Assembly (NCBI GenBank): GCA_003952965.2
Contig: CM025852.1
Span: forward strand, 26,763,457 to 26,827,456
From: Morella rubra
Taxonomy: Eukaryota > Streptophyta > Magnoliopsida > Fagales > Myricaceae
Direction: 5' to 3'
DNA length: 64,000 nucleotides
Part shown: positions 1 to 18,086 of the stretch, piece after piece
How positions within the stretch are numbered: position 1 is the stretch's first letter
Layout: each line of letters opens with the position of its first letter
Notes under the pieces: generated by a model
Database searches by the model: none
What the model was told of the DNA's origin: nothing
Seen by the model: the letters and a program-made list of their open reading frames with translations, nothing else
Made by a program: the position numbers and the translations under genes

Positions 1-690
1 TTGTTTATTTTTCAATTCAAGTCCTTAATTAATGATTTATTTACTTCACAGAAAAAATGTAAAATCAATAGCTTAAGATGTTTGAAAAAGTTTCCTTCAT
101 TTTTATATGTCGTGATAATTAGTCAAATTTGAGACAAATGAGTAAATTTTATAAAAAAATCACACAACGTAGAATTTTAATGAGATAGAGCCTTAATTAG
201 AAAAAGAAAAAAATCTTCACATTTAGTCTCCAATTTATTATCTAAATATATTTATTGGTTTAAATTATTTTTCAAATGTTCCCTTGAACTATCTATCTAA
301 ATGTATTGATGTTGGTTTTTTAATAAGATTCTAAAGTTGAAATGAATAAAAAATAGATTATTTAGCATAATATCTATAGTTGAACCTTATACGAAGGTGA
401 ACATTTTTTAATTTTAATAGCTTAAAAATACAATGTGACCAAATTAATAATTTCATGAGTTAAAATTACATTTAATCCATAATTGTGGAGGAAAAATAAT
501 ATTAAAAAAAAACCCCTAAGGCACAAATAATATTAATGCTAGTCCGCGGTCCGCTATTTACTAAAAAAGAAAGGCGGAAACGGGTCCCACAAGGCACCCG
601 CAGTAGCAGATCCAAAGGTCCTGAAACTCATCCTTCAGTCCAATTCCGTAAACCGCGAACCACCGGATCAGTCTCTCACTCCAGCTCTCC
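1..690. other. AT-rich intergenic DNA upstream of the eEF1B gene
   Basis: No gene is visible. The first 530 bases are AT-rich with no sustained reading frame. The base composition becomes GC-richer from about 541, which fits the proximal promoter of the eEF1B gene that follows. The short open frame at 536-730 runs over the TATA box and leader and is not considered coding. Confidence 0.6.
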
Positions 691-730
691 ATATAAAATC
701 CGACCCACCTCTCCTGAGCGAAAACCCTAG
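691..730 (+). promoter_or_regulatory. Core promoter of the eEF1B gene: TATA box and telo-box
   Basis: A TATA box (ATATAAAA) starts at 691 and a telo-box-like element AAAACCCTAG lies at 721-730, near the expected transcription start. Telo-boxes near the start site are a known feature of plant genes for translation components, which matches the downstream eEF1B coding region. The first donor splice site (GCTG|GTAAGC) follows at 771/772, so the first exon is a short non-coding leader exon. Confidence 0.6.
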
Positions 731-1056
731 ACATCCCGATCCTCTCCGCGCCTCACTGACAGTAGTAGCTGGTAAGCTCTCTGTTCATTTGTTTTTATGT
801 GTCGTTTGCTTCTTCCGGTGGGTTCCTGTGACCTGCTTCGATTACTTATTCTGTGACGTCAGTTAGAGCGTTTGACAATTTACTCAGTGTTATCGTCCGG
901 CCAAAAAAGAAACGAAACAGCTTAAAAGAAACGAAACAGCTTTAACTAGAATCTTTAATCAGGAGTGTAGAAGCAGCTTGTTGTGGTGTATTGAGTTTCT
1001 TTCGTTTGCTATTTCATTGCTGCCAGTCCGCGAGCGATAAGAATTTTACCTCTGTT
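727..1056 (+). repeat. Tandem duplication in eEF1B 5' leader, copy 1
   Basis: This 330-bp stretch repeats immediately downstream (1057-1430). It contains the leader exon end, its donor site and the start of intron 1. About 270 bp in the middle match the second copy with no substitution that I can see. The differences are gaps in this copy near both ends: a few bases before the donor and a cluster around 1015-1036. Confidence 0.9.
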
Positions 1057-1430
1057 CTAGACATCCCGGATCCTCTCCGCGCCTCACTGACAGTCAGGCT
1101 AGCTGGTAAGCTCTCTGTTCATTTGTTTTTATGTGTCGTTTGCTTCTTCCGGTGGGTTCCTGTGACCTGCTTCGATTACTTATTCTGTGACGTCAGTTAG
1201 AGCGTTTGACAATTTACTCAGTGTTATCGTCCGGCCAAAAAAGAAACGAAACAGCTTAAAAGAAACGAAACAGCTTTAACTAGAATCTTTAATCAGGAGT
1301 GTAGAAGCAGCTTGTTGTGGTGTATTGAGTTTCTTTCGTTTGCTATTTCATTGCTTTTATTGCATTATCAGTCCGCGTCAACATCTTTGGCCGGCTTTGA
1401 TTGTTGATGGATAAGAATTTTACCTCTGTT
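1057..1430 (+). repeat. Tandem duplication in eEF1B 5' leader, copy 2
   Basis: Second copy, about 374 bp, the longer and apparently less damaged version. It repeats the donor GCTG|GTAAGC (exon end 1105). The junction between copies creates an acceptor-like CTGTTCTAG ending at 1060, so positions 1061-1105 could be used as an extra 45-nt leader exon. The TATA box is not part of the repeat. Confidence 0.9.
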
Positions 1431-1804
1431 CTATGAGGATGTTACATACTTGTTGAATTTCGCGAGGGCTATCTTACGGATCTCTCTCTGATAAATTAAC
1501 AAGAAGAGGAAAGAAAGAATAATGCATGCCCTTTTGGCTGCACAATTCTCACACATTAACGTAGACAATCGTCATGGAGTTGTTTTTGTCGACTAATTAT
1601 TCAGGCTGAGAGGAACGGTGATCCAATGGACGCAAGAAAAAAAAGGGTGTTAATTCTCAGTCTTCTATATTGCAGTCTGGTTTGTTTGTGCATTTAGGTT
1701 TTATGGTTCAGAAGTGCTGCTTATTTAGTACCGTGAAGAAACACTTACAATTGCCTTTTCTGCTTCTTATGTGGTTGTAGAAGCAACCTGTAGAGTCAGC
1801 CAGA

Positions 1805-3675
1805 ATGGCAGTCACATTCTATGACGTCAACGCTCCTTCTGGACTGAAAAAGCTTGATGATCACCTCCTTACTCGTAGTTACATCACAGGGTAAGCTCCA
1901 TTATTCATTTGCCCCCTCCATTTCCTCCGAAAAGAAAAAGATCCGAGCATTGTTTTCCCATTCTATGCAGACTTGCTTTCTCAAGTTGCATTGTTGAGTC
2001 TTGATCCTGAAGAGCATGAGATGACGCTATAATAATGATAGTGGTTATGATTTCTGGGTTTTTCCTACGGTGTGTAAATTGTATCTTTCTCTTTCCAGCT
2101 ACCAAGCTTCAAAGGATGATCTTACTGTGTATGGAGCTCTTTCCAGTGCCCCATCTGCTGAATATGTTAATGTGTCTCGGTGGTATAATCACATTGACGC
2201 TCTTTTGAGGATCTCGTAAGTTCTTACTAGTTTGACTGATTGCTATACTGACCTTGATAGTCATGTTGTGAATTTTTCTTGGTGTAGCGGCATGATAGTG
2301 TCTACATCTTTTCCTTGATACTGTCCCATGAGTTTTTTTTTGGGTTCAATTATGCATAGGTTTGGATTTTTTATCATGTCTTAATCTATGTATTTTCTAT
2401 TCCAGTGGTGTTTCTGGAGAAGGTTGTGGCGTTAGCGTCGAGGGATCTGCTCCCATCTCAGAGGAGGCAATTGCAACTCCTCCTGGTTCTGACCCAAAGG
2501 CAAGTAACTTTTTCCATTATTTTGGGTCTTCATCCACCCCTTTTCCTGTTTATGCATTTGTCAGTCTTTGCACTTGGTCCTCCACTTCAAGTACATTGTC
2601 TCAGGGCATTTATTCTGTCCCTGGATACTTCCCAGAAGTCAGTCTGGGCATTGTTTGCTGGCGAGCTATGACCCAAGAGTGCTTCATGTCCTTTTTTTCT
2701 CATTTGAAATACTTGTTTAAAATGGTGTAATCTCATTACTTCATTAAATATGATGTTCTCAGGCAGCTGCTGCTGCGGATGACGACGATGATGTGGACCT
2801 TTTTGGTGAAGAGACTGAGGAGGAGAAAAAAGCTGCGGAGGAACGTGCTGCTGCCGTCAAGGCATCTGGCAAAAAGAAAGAGTGTGAGTTTTTTGTGGCT
2901 ATTGTTTTTCTGTGAAGTTCTTGTGGCTTATTATTATGCAGTTTAGTATGCTTTTAAATATTTTTAGTGATTTCTGGCTGGTATCAACAAGGGTTTTCTG
3001 TTTGTGTTTTATTTAGCTGGCAAGTCATCAGTTCTTTTGGATGTGAAGCCATGGGATGATGAAACTGACATGAAAAAGCTTGAGGAAGCAGTAAGAAGTG
3101 TTCAAATGGAAGGGTTGCATTGGGGAGCTTGTATGTGCTTCATCCTGAATTCAGAGTCTTGTTCTTAGATTTGAACTTTAGAAAAAAGTCAAACCTGAGA
3201 CTTTGGATTGCTCCCATTTCTCATAGAAATTCTATGCTTGGCTGGATTGATCATCAAAGTTTAGCTGACGGTTATAGCAGCTTCATTTATACTCGCATCT
3301 TCTTGTGTCGTGTTAAATTATTTGTTATCTTAAAGTTTCTGATTCTGATATTAATTTACAATGATTGTCACAGCTAAACTTGTGCCAGTTGGGTATGGTA
3401 TCAAGAAATTGCAGATAATGCTCTCGATTGTGGATGACTTGGTATCTGTCGATAGTCTCATCGAGGAACATCTTACTGTGGAACCAGTTAATGAGTATGT
3501 CCAGAGCTGTGATATCGTGGCCTTCAACAAAATTTGTAAGTATAGGTTTAAGCTTTTTCCTGTACTGATGAATTTATTTACTGCCCGATTCTGCCCAATA
3601 GTTCATATGGGCCGGAGTTGCATATTTTCAGAGCATTGAAATCTGTCTTTTTTGTCCGCAATTCTTTCTGCAGAA
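1805..3675 (+). CDS. EF1B: Elongation factor 1-beta/delta (eEF1B guanine-nucleotide exchange subunit)
   Basis: Cytosolic exchange factor that recycles eEF1A-GDP to eEF1A-GTP during translation elongation. Coding exons read as 1805-1890, 2099-2215, 2406-2499, 2763-2883, 3017-3130, 3374-3535 and 3674-3675, giving 231 residues, the usual length of the plant family. The start MAVTFYDVN is followed by the GST-C-like N-terminal region ([28 protein letters not shown]). Next comes the acidic linker [20 protein letters not shown], then the C-terminal exchange domain ([52 protein letters not shown]). An upstream intron separates the leader exon from the ATG (acceptor at about 1780). The intron after 2499 is best read as GC-AG (AAG|GCAAGT). 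The stop is split by the last intron (T plus AA at 3674-3675), so the protein ends NKI; I recall relatives ending NKIC. Family assignment is very firm; the last exon border less so. Confidence 0.95.
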
Positions 3676-7999
<4,324 letters not shown>

Positions 8000-8847
8000 G
8001 ACTCCTTTTTGGGTGCATATGGGAACCTGAGTGTTGCAACACTTGGTAGTTGTGTGCCCTCTTGTAATTCAAATGCACAACCATCTTGAAGTTCATTCAG
8101 TACAAGGCTATTGTTCCCCATGTACTTGGGCCTTAGGGGTTTCTACATGTATCAAGTTTAACTGATCTGTGTTTTTACTGGCACTTCACCCTTTCCCAAT
8201 GAGATTGTAAATTCATGTCACGATAAACATAAATGAAGTTGCAAACTCGTTTGACTCAACTAACTCGAGCAAAATTTTGGTTATTGTGTATCTGCAAATA
8301 TACTTATTAGTGAAGAGTTTGTTCTGAATATGGTCACCTGATTCTGTACATAAATGAATGATGGCGGAGCAATAGTTTACCATACACGATTGGCATCTTA
8401 AAGATTCTTTGCTCTTGGGTTTTAAAATTTTACACATACAACATTTAATAGTTTAATAGTTTAGAATCTACTTATTGGGCTTACCTCTATCCGTATATAT
8501 TTACATGACAGCTATTGTTTGGAAAGTGGGCCCTAGTATTTTCAGAGATATGCTACAAGTCGTTGCTTCACATCGCGGTAGATAAAACTAAAGGTGCCCC
8601 TCTGGCTATGTAATCATTTAGACAGCTCAAACGGTTGCATTGAGATAACCAAATAAGTGCGACCATTCGTGCTAAGAGCATGACCGGAGGCAACGGTTCG
8701 TTTCATATAGGCTCCAAAACAATTCAAGAGTCTCCCAAAAACAAACTCCGTTTACAGTACTCTATGAATGAAAAGAAACAAAAATGTTCTGATGTTGCTC
8801 GAACAACCGAGAAAAAGACTAGAATGAAATCGGTCTACAGCTCAGCC
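8000..8847. other. Convergent 3' flanks of the STEEP1-like gene and RPL17
   Basis: Contains the two 3' UTRs and about 500 bp of AT-rich spacer. I see no further gene; the plus-strand open frame at 8680-8871 overlaps the RPL17 terminus and is antisense noise. Confidence 0.6.
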
Positions 8848-11373
<2,526 letters not shown>

Positions 11374-12414
11374 GACTGCTGCCTCTAGTCGTTGCTCCCT
11401 TCCCAAAATCCCAGCCGCAGAGAAATGAGACTGGGGAGAGTGTTAAGAGTTTTAAGAGAGCCGGTAAGCCTGGTGGTGGCGCTAGGGTTTAACTGTGGGC
11501 TAGCTGAAATATTTACTTGGATTGGGCCTCCTTGGACAGTACTAAAGTTGCATTCTTGGGCTGGGCTTTATATCCGTGTTGGATCGACTTCTCACTTTAG
11601 AAATGCTACCCAACCAGGGTCGGATCTAAGCTGACGTGTCAACTACGGCATCCCGGGCTTCCTACCTATTTGGATTCTCTTCTTCTAAAGAACGAAAATA
11701 GGGCCCATGTTGATTCGTATTGGGCTTTGTTGCTTCGAAAATTGTCCATTCCAAACTTAACGAGGTCATTTCCGTAACTTTGATGATTGAAAAAACCAGT
11801 GCGCCAGAGCGAGAGGTGGGGGAAGGCGAGGAAGAGAAGCGGTTTGGCTTCATTGGCGGTTTCAAAGCTGAGAAAACGAGGAGGAAAAAGAAACGGACAA
11901 GTAAGGACGTTTCGTTTTGATCGTTTCACTTATTCTTAAACCCATATTTTCTGGTATATGTGTATGGTTACTTACGCTTGTCATTCATTGTCTGATTCCT
12001 AATTGGCTTCGGTTTTTAATTGAAGCCATAGTTTGCATTGGAGACTGGCTTTGTAGTTTTAGTTCCAAAACCAATTTTTTTAGGTTTCGTTTTGCTCAGC
12101 TTGTGATTCAAGATCTGGGTTTCGCTTGTGACACTAGGGTTCCAGAGAAGAAAACAATTTATAAAAAGAACGGCGCCGTTGGGAGTTCCGTGGTGGAATT
12201 CTTGATATTTTCATCTTTTATTCTCAGCTGAACGCTTAGTTGCTGAAAATATAGGAGGAAATTCAATTGGGCGAAAGAAAGCTTGAATTTTGGCTTTAGG
12301 ATGTTTTAGCTATTGGTTCAAGGGGCTCAAAACAAAGTTCAGAGGATTTTGATGGTGTTGTCTTGTCCTTGAAGGATTTGTGGCGTTGGGTTGTGGTGAT
12401 AGACAACGATTTCA
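11374..12414. promoter_or_regulatory. Shared divergent promoter of RPL17 (-) and SNF12 (+)
   Basis: About 1.04 kb separates the two start codons. A telo-box (AAACCCTAGC on the minus strand) lies at 11481-11490. Site-II-like TGGGCC/TGGGCT motifs occur at about 11496-11501, 11524-11529, 11557-11569 and 11728-11734. Telo-box plus site II is the known signature of plant ribosomal-protein promoters. The SNF12 leader occupies the right part. I cannot place either transcription start exactly. Confidence 0.6.
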
Positions 12415-14746
12415 ATGAATAATAATAATACCAAGAAGAATGCTGCTGGAGTGCAAATTCCTTTCGGTAATTCTGGGACAGTCTCTCAATCTATGCCCAT
12501 GAATCACCAACCCCATCTTCTCTCTCAGTCACAACCGCAAACACAAGGTGGTTCACACTTTCCAGGGCACTTCCAGCTGTCTGAGCCTCAAACTCAGGCG
12601 CTTGCTCTGGCACAAGCTCATGCTCAAGCACAAGCTCAGGCTGCCCATGCCCAATTCCAAGCTCAGTTACAAGCACAAGGTCAAGGTCAAGCTCAAGCTC
12701 AAGCTCAAGGTCAAGCTCAGCCAGTTGCCCAGTTGCATCCTGGAAATACTGGCAATATAGGTGTCGCATCACCTCCTGTTTCAACACCTGGCACTGGGAG
12801 TGCCAAGAGGACTGCTCAAAAGCCGCCTTCTCGGCCTCCAGGTTTATCCAATGCCAACACAGGTTCACCGTATAAGACAATGGAGCTTACACCGGCTGCT
12901 CGAAGAAAGAAGCGGAAGCTATCTGAGAGCCAAATACCGGAAAAAGTAGCTGCACTTTTGCCCGAGTCTGCTCTTTTCACTCAAATGCTTGAACTGGAAG
13001 CTCGAATTGATGCTGCTATGGCAAGAAAGAAAATCGAAATCCAGGATTCCCTTAAAAACCCTCATCGTGTTCAGAAAACCCTCCGGATTTACGTTTTTAA
13101 CACCTTTGCAAATCAGACACAACCAAATCCTGAGAATAAGGATGCAGAGCCTCCATCTTGGTCACTTAAGATCATTGGTAGGATACTGGAAGATGGAAAG
13201 GATCCTGCGGTGGCTGGACTAATGCAGAAACCGAGCTCTTCTTACCCAAAGTTTTCGTCTTTTTTCAAGAAAATTACCATATACTTGGACCAAAGCCTCT
13301 ATCCAGATAACCATGTAATCCTGTGGGAGAGTGCTCGGTCACCTGTTCTTCATGAGGGATTCGAGGTGAAGAAAAAAGGGGATAAGGAATTCACTGCGAT
13401 ATTAAGACTGGAAATGAACTATGTGCCCGAGAAATATAAACTGTCCCCTGCTCTGACTGAAGTTCTTGGAATGGAGGTTGAGGCGCGCCCAAGAATTATT
13501 TCTGCAATTTGGCATTATGTGAAGGCTAGGAGGTTGCAGGCCTCTGATGATCCCTCCTCATTTATCTGTGATCCACCTCTTCAGAAAGTGTTCGGGGCAG
13601 AGATTATGAAGTTTGCCATGGTACCACAAAAGATATCGCACCATTTGACCCCCCAACCACCTATACACTTGGAGCATAAAATCAAGCTTTCAGGAAATTG
13701 TCCTGCCGGAACTACTTGTTACGATGTACTGGTTGATGTGCCTTTTCAACTAGAGAAGGAAATGACAACCTTCTTGGCAAACACTGAAGACCAAAAAGAG
13801 ATTGATGCTTCTGATGAATTGATTCGTGCTTCTATAAAGAAGATCCATGAGCATCGTCGGAGGCGGGCTTTCTTTCTTGGATTTAGTCTGTCTCCAGCTG
13901 AATTTATTAATACTTTGATTGCTTCTCAGAGCAAGGATCTAAAGCTTGCTGCCGGAGATGCTAGCCGCAATGCGGAGAAAGAGCGCCGTTCTGATTTCTA
14001 TAATCAACCATGGTAAGCTTCTGTTCTCTTTTTCTTTTGGTTTCCATAATCTCATGTGTATCTGAATGTATTGGAAACTAGCTTCTTCACACTAAAGAAA
14101 GCCTGCCACTTTGATAACCTTTTACGTTTGTTCTTTTTTGTTGTTTGTTTGCTGTATCTTATTTATCTCATAGTTGATTGATATAAATATTTCCTAGGTT
14201 TTCCATTGGTAACCGGATCCCTACAAATGACCATCCAATACTAGCATTCTCTTTGTTACATGTAGAACCTTCCCATGTCAAATTGGGAAATGATTGTAAC
14301 TTGTCAAGATGAAAACACAAGAACGGATCATAGCCTACAATCCTACCGCTTTGCAGTATCATCACATCAGTTGGATGAGTTTTTAAGATCCTATTTACGT
14401 TTTCTCTTCCTTCAAAAGAACATTGAAAAGTGATGATGCTGTTGACAGATTTTAATTCGAAAGATCAACTGAAAACTAATTTTGACACTTTCATGGCAAA
14501 TTTTAGTGGATTGCGGTTGTAACATGGTTATGCTGGGAAGAAGTATCTCAAGATTAATGCTAAGTTGTTTTTTTGCTTCACCTGATATATTTCCTGTTTT
14601 ATACCTTTCCCCAATGAAAAGGATTATGTAAAAGGTCTTTCTTAATTTCCTTTCATTATTTTGGTCAAATGTTCAGGGTTGAAGATGCTGTTATTCGCTA
14701 CCTGAACCGCAAGTCTGCTGGAAGTGATGCTCCTGGTAACATTTGA
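12415..14746 (+). CDS. SWP73: SWI/SNF complex subunit SNF12/BAF60 (SWP73 family), SWIB domain protein
   Basis: Accessory subunit of plant SWI/SNF (BAF-type) chromatin remodelers in the nucleus. Two coding exons, 12415-14012 and 14677-14746, give 555 residues. Residues about 1-160 are a disordered, Gln/Ala/Pro-rich tail, with a long run of alternating Q and A near residues 60-105. A basic patch [15 protein letters not shown] follows near residue 165. The conserved core includes [16 protein letters not shown] near 225. The SWIB/MDM2 domain lies at about 342-420 ([53 protein letters not shown]). The C-terminal helix ends with exon 2 residues [15 protein letters not shown]; the codon TGG is split at the intron. 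Length fits plant SNF12 homologues. The QA-rich tail is repeat-coded (CAAGCT units at about 12610-12720), so its length may vary between alleles. Confidence 0.96.
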
Positions 14747-17319
14747 GTAAGGATAATTGTAGCATCTAGTTTGCGTGTCAAGGTTTCTAGCATAATCCCC
14801 GGGGTCCTGTTATTTTCTTGCGTCTTCTGATTGTCTGGCTCAAGAGTAAACGGATTCTCCCTCCATCCTGATCCCCCCCTCTCCCCTTTCTCCCTCTCTT
14901 CTTTTTGTTTCCTGCTAGGACTGTATGGTATGCTCTGCGGGAAGAAAATGTCATGAGAGCTTTGTGGCTAGGTTAACATGTACGTGATCGTTGCTCGTGA
15001 AGAAAATATATATGTTTCTGTTGTTTTTATTTTTATTTTTAATGTAGCTCAAGTTCCATTAAAACCCTAGATTGCTCTACTTTTCTAGTGTTTTGGCTGA
15101 AGTTTGCCGACTTTTTGATGTGCTGTTAGGTTTTTATATTCTATGAAAGTTAGGCATATTAGTGTTATTCTAGTTCCTCTTGAATATATTAGTTATTTTC
15201 AAGTCCAATTCCATTTTCCTTTTTCTTTCTTTTTTCAATCAATTCCATTTTCCTTTGTGTATATAGAATTTTGGAACGATTAAATAAATGTTTATTTAGT
15301 TATGCCCAAACTCTGAGCGCTGAATGAAGAGCCTTAAATTGTCGGGGCCCTCCACCGAGACAATTGCCTCACATGCTGCTTGAAAGATATGAGCCGCTTT
15401 ATAACTTCTTTTATTATACGTAAAACAAATCCCATTTGGTAAACCCTCTTAAGGCACGGACTTATTCCGTAATTATAAGGCTTAATTGCATCCACAGTCC
15501 TTGTGTTATAGAAAAGTTACAAATAGGATCTCCGAGTAAGCAAATTCACAATTAACTCCTTAATAGATTGACGTGATTTTAAAATGACGCAGAGAGTGAA
15601 CTAAGAAGTCTCTTTTTCACTGAATATTGATTTTCTTATCTCGGAGTCATGTTTACAACTTTTCTATACCTCAAAGGTTGTTTGTGAGTGCAATTAAGGC
15701 TAAATTATATGGCTTGAGTTAACGAGTGTTACAATGATCTGGAAGAGCGTGAATGATTGACATGAAATCTCATCTCTTGGGCCAGCGACAATCTCTTCTA
15801 CGCCCATCGCCTATACAATGAGGGTTTTCTTCTTTGCCATACCTGTCACCTGATAGAAGTCACCATCATTCAGAGTCTTTGTTCTTCCTGAGTTGTGTTC
15901 TTGAAGTGGGAATAATTAAGGGTATGTTTGGTAGCTGGTTTGAGTCCTGATTTTAAATTTCAAATACTGATTTTGGATCTAAAATCTTGAATTCATGTTT
16001 GGATGGCCCGAGTCTTACTTTTAATCTTTAAACTTAAAAACGGAAGAGAAAACTAAAGGTGCTTTTTCTCCCTATTCTGTGTCTCTTTCTTCCATTCTCT
16101 TCTGTCTCTCTCTTGGACGACTGCGACCAAAACACGACCCAGAGCTCGAGTGCCCTTCTCCGAATCACCCATTACAGGTTTAGCAGTTCAGCTCGTCTAC
16201 ATATATACTGCTCTCACTGCACCCATTACAGTGCAGCAGATATCTGCAAAACCAATCATCTGCCTGGGTGTTAAGAGATCACCATCAGAACTTGCCGACT
16301 GAACCGTAGCTTTGCATTAACACTAGTGCCAGGGTAGGTAGAGGGACGGCCCTGTTTACCTAGTCACTTCGAGATCAGAGAATCTGAAGGGCTGTCACAT
16401 GGAGCAAGCAGAAGCGTATTTATGCAGTTGAAAAGGAAAGGGAACATTAATGGCTCAACCAAACTCATCAACCACTCAAATCCAAATAATTGATCAAATC
16501 AAGTAAATTTTCGTGCCATATTTCCCAATAGCGAGATATTCTTGACAACTGTTCATACCAAACAAATCTCCATTCATATATCTTTCCTGCATGAGAAGAA
16601 AGCGACTTTAAACTTTCCATGTAGCAGGTTCATGTCCCCAGCAGATACCCAAAATTATCAGCTAATATATTTAAATCACGAAAGCTGCGGTTCAGAGGTT
16701 AGTGGAAGACAAGACTAGAAATTTTATATGTTCTTCTCTTCGAGCTTATCCAATTGGGTCACCTACAGCTTGAGAACCCAATTAACATAAGAAAGATGGG
16801 GCTTGGAGTACTGAGAGAAATTTCTTCTTCTTTTTTTTCCTGTGATGACAATAATAAGTACTCACTTGAAGGCAAAGAAGTCTAATTAATTAGATAAGGA
16901 AGTTGGAAGATATTTATGGGAATCCGAATTTGGAAGCACATGTGAATTAATCTTGAAGATCAGTACTTAATTAACTTTCATAAAGTAGCCAAAGATTGCG
17001 ACTCGTCATGATCTTAATGTGGCTGCTTAGAGAAGAATATGGTAAAGTGCATGCAAGTGCGTGTCTGTGGACATTGCCACGCACTGGGTATAATGGTTGT
17101 GGAGCAAACACCAGGTAAGATCAGATCAATAGACACATAACAGGGGGCACGTACATGGAGGATGGGATATCCAATTTCAACTTGGGATATTAGATTCGAT
17201 ATGCTCTTCTAAATTATATACAGGTCTGAAGAGAATATTTACGACCAATATCGTTTCCTTTTAAGTGGCCTAAATAATGCATATGGCTGTTCAAGGAAGG
17301 ATAATATTATGCAGACTAG
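14747..17319. other. Intergenic spacer between SNF12 and the duplicated P450 block
   Basis: Begins with the SNF12 3' UTR. The rest is AT-rich with no coding signal. Two GTATGTTTGGTA/TACCAAACAAAT-type motifs at about 15921 and 16556 hint at a degraded small transposon, but I could not define its ends. The open frame at 16059-16274 is short and unrecognised. Confidence 0.5.
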
Positions 17320-18086
17320 CTAGGCCAGGAAAATATATATCGATCAGTCAACTGATCGATTTTTAATACTTGTGCTGGAAATTAATCGATTTTGCTAGGT
17401 TACCAAACTTTAGTGAAAGTCGTTGCTAGGCGGCATAGGAATGGAATTCACGAGGTTAATTAGTTAATTTATTCAAAATTTTAAAACACTGACCTAAAAC
17501 ATTTTAGTTAAGTGTCTTAATTAAATTATCTAATTAATTATTGTCTTTTCACCCCTAAAATATTCTCAAGCCGGAACTTAATTTGTGTGAACTGTGGAGT
17601 ACTACTATCTCATCCAAAATAAAGGGCATTAACAAAATTGATAGACAAGTTCTCTGCAAACCACTCATTTGAATTATCTTAAATTTTCAAACTATATATG
17701 GCGATATTGGATATATATAAAGAAGAATTATTACTTGCTTCATTAATTTCAAAATTAAGGCAATATTATTATAAGGAATTAACGTGATGAGAATATTAAT
17801 CACAAAGATGAAAAGATAGTATGAATTAAAAAGGCAAATAATACAATTTCCTCTCAAATCATTTGGTCATTAGGGAAGAATCAAATTAGGGATCGATTTC
17901 CTCTTAAAATATTGCACAACACAGTTCAAGCTTCGTATAATTAGGCTAAGTAGTTCAAGATTAGTCGTGATATAATTTTGGCAAAGAACAATTATCGCGA
18001 CAAAAGAAAGAGTTAATTAGTACTGCCAAGTACAATTCATACATATATATATAAGACGCAATGCCATGTTCAAGCCTAAAGGCCGA

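Noticed and set aside
3536-3639. Continuation of the eEF1B frame past NKI ([10 protein letters not shown]...)
   Set aside because: It reads through a good donor (T|GTAAGT at 3536); family members end at NKI or NKIC, and the acceptor at 3673 yields an immediate stop.
12491-12880. Minus-strand open frame opposite the SNF12 N-terminus
   Set aside because: Repeat-coded shadow of the QA-rich tail ([11 protein letters not shown] pattern).
15921-16570. Possible MITE bounded by GTATGTTTGGTA and TACCAAACAAAT
   Set aside because: The two motifs do not align as terminal inverted repeats and no target duplication was found.
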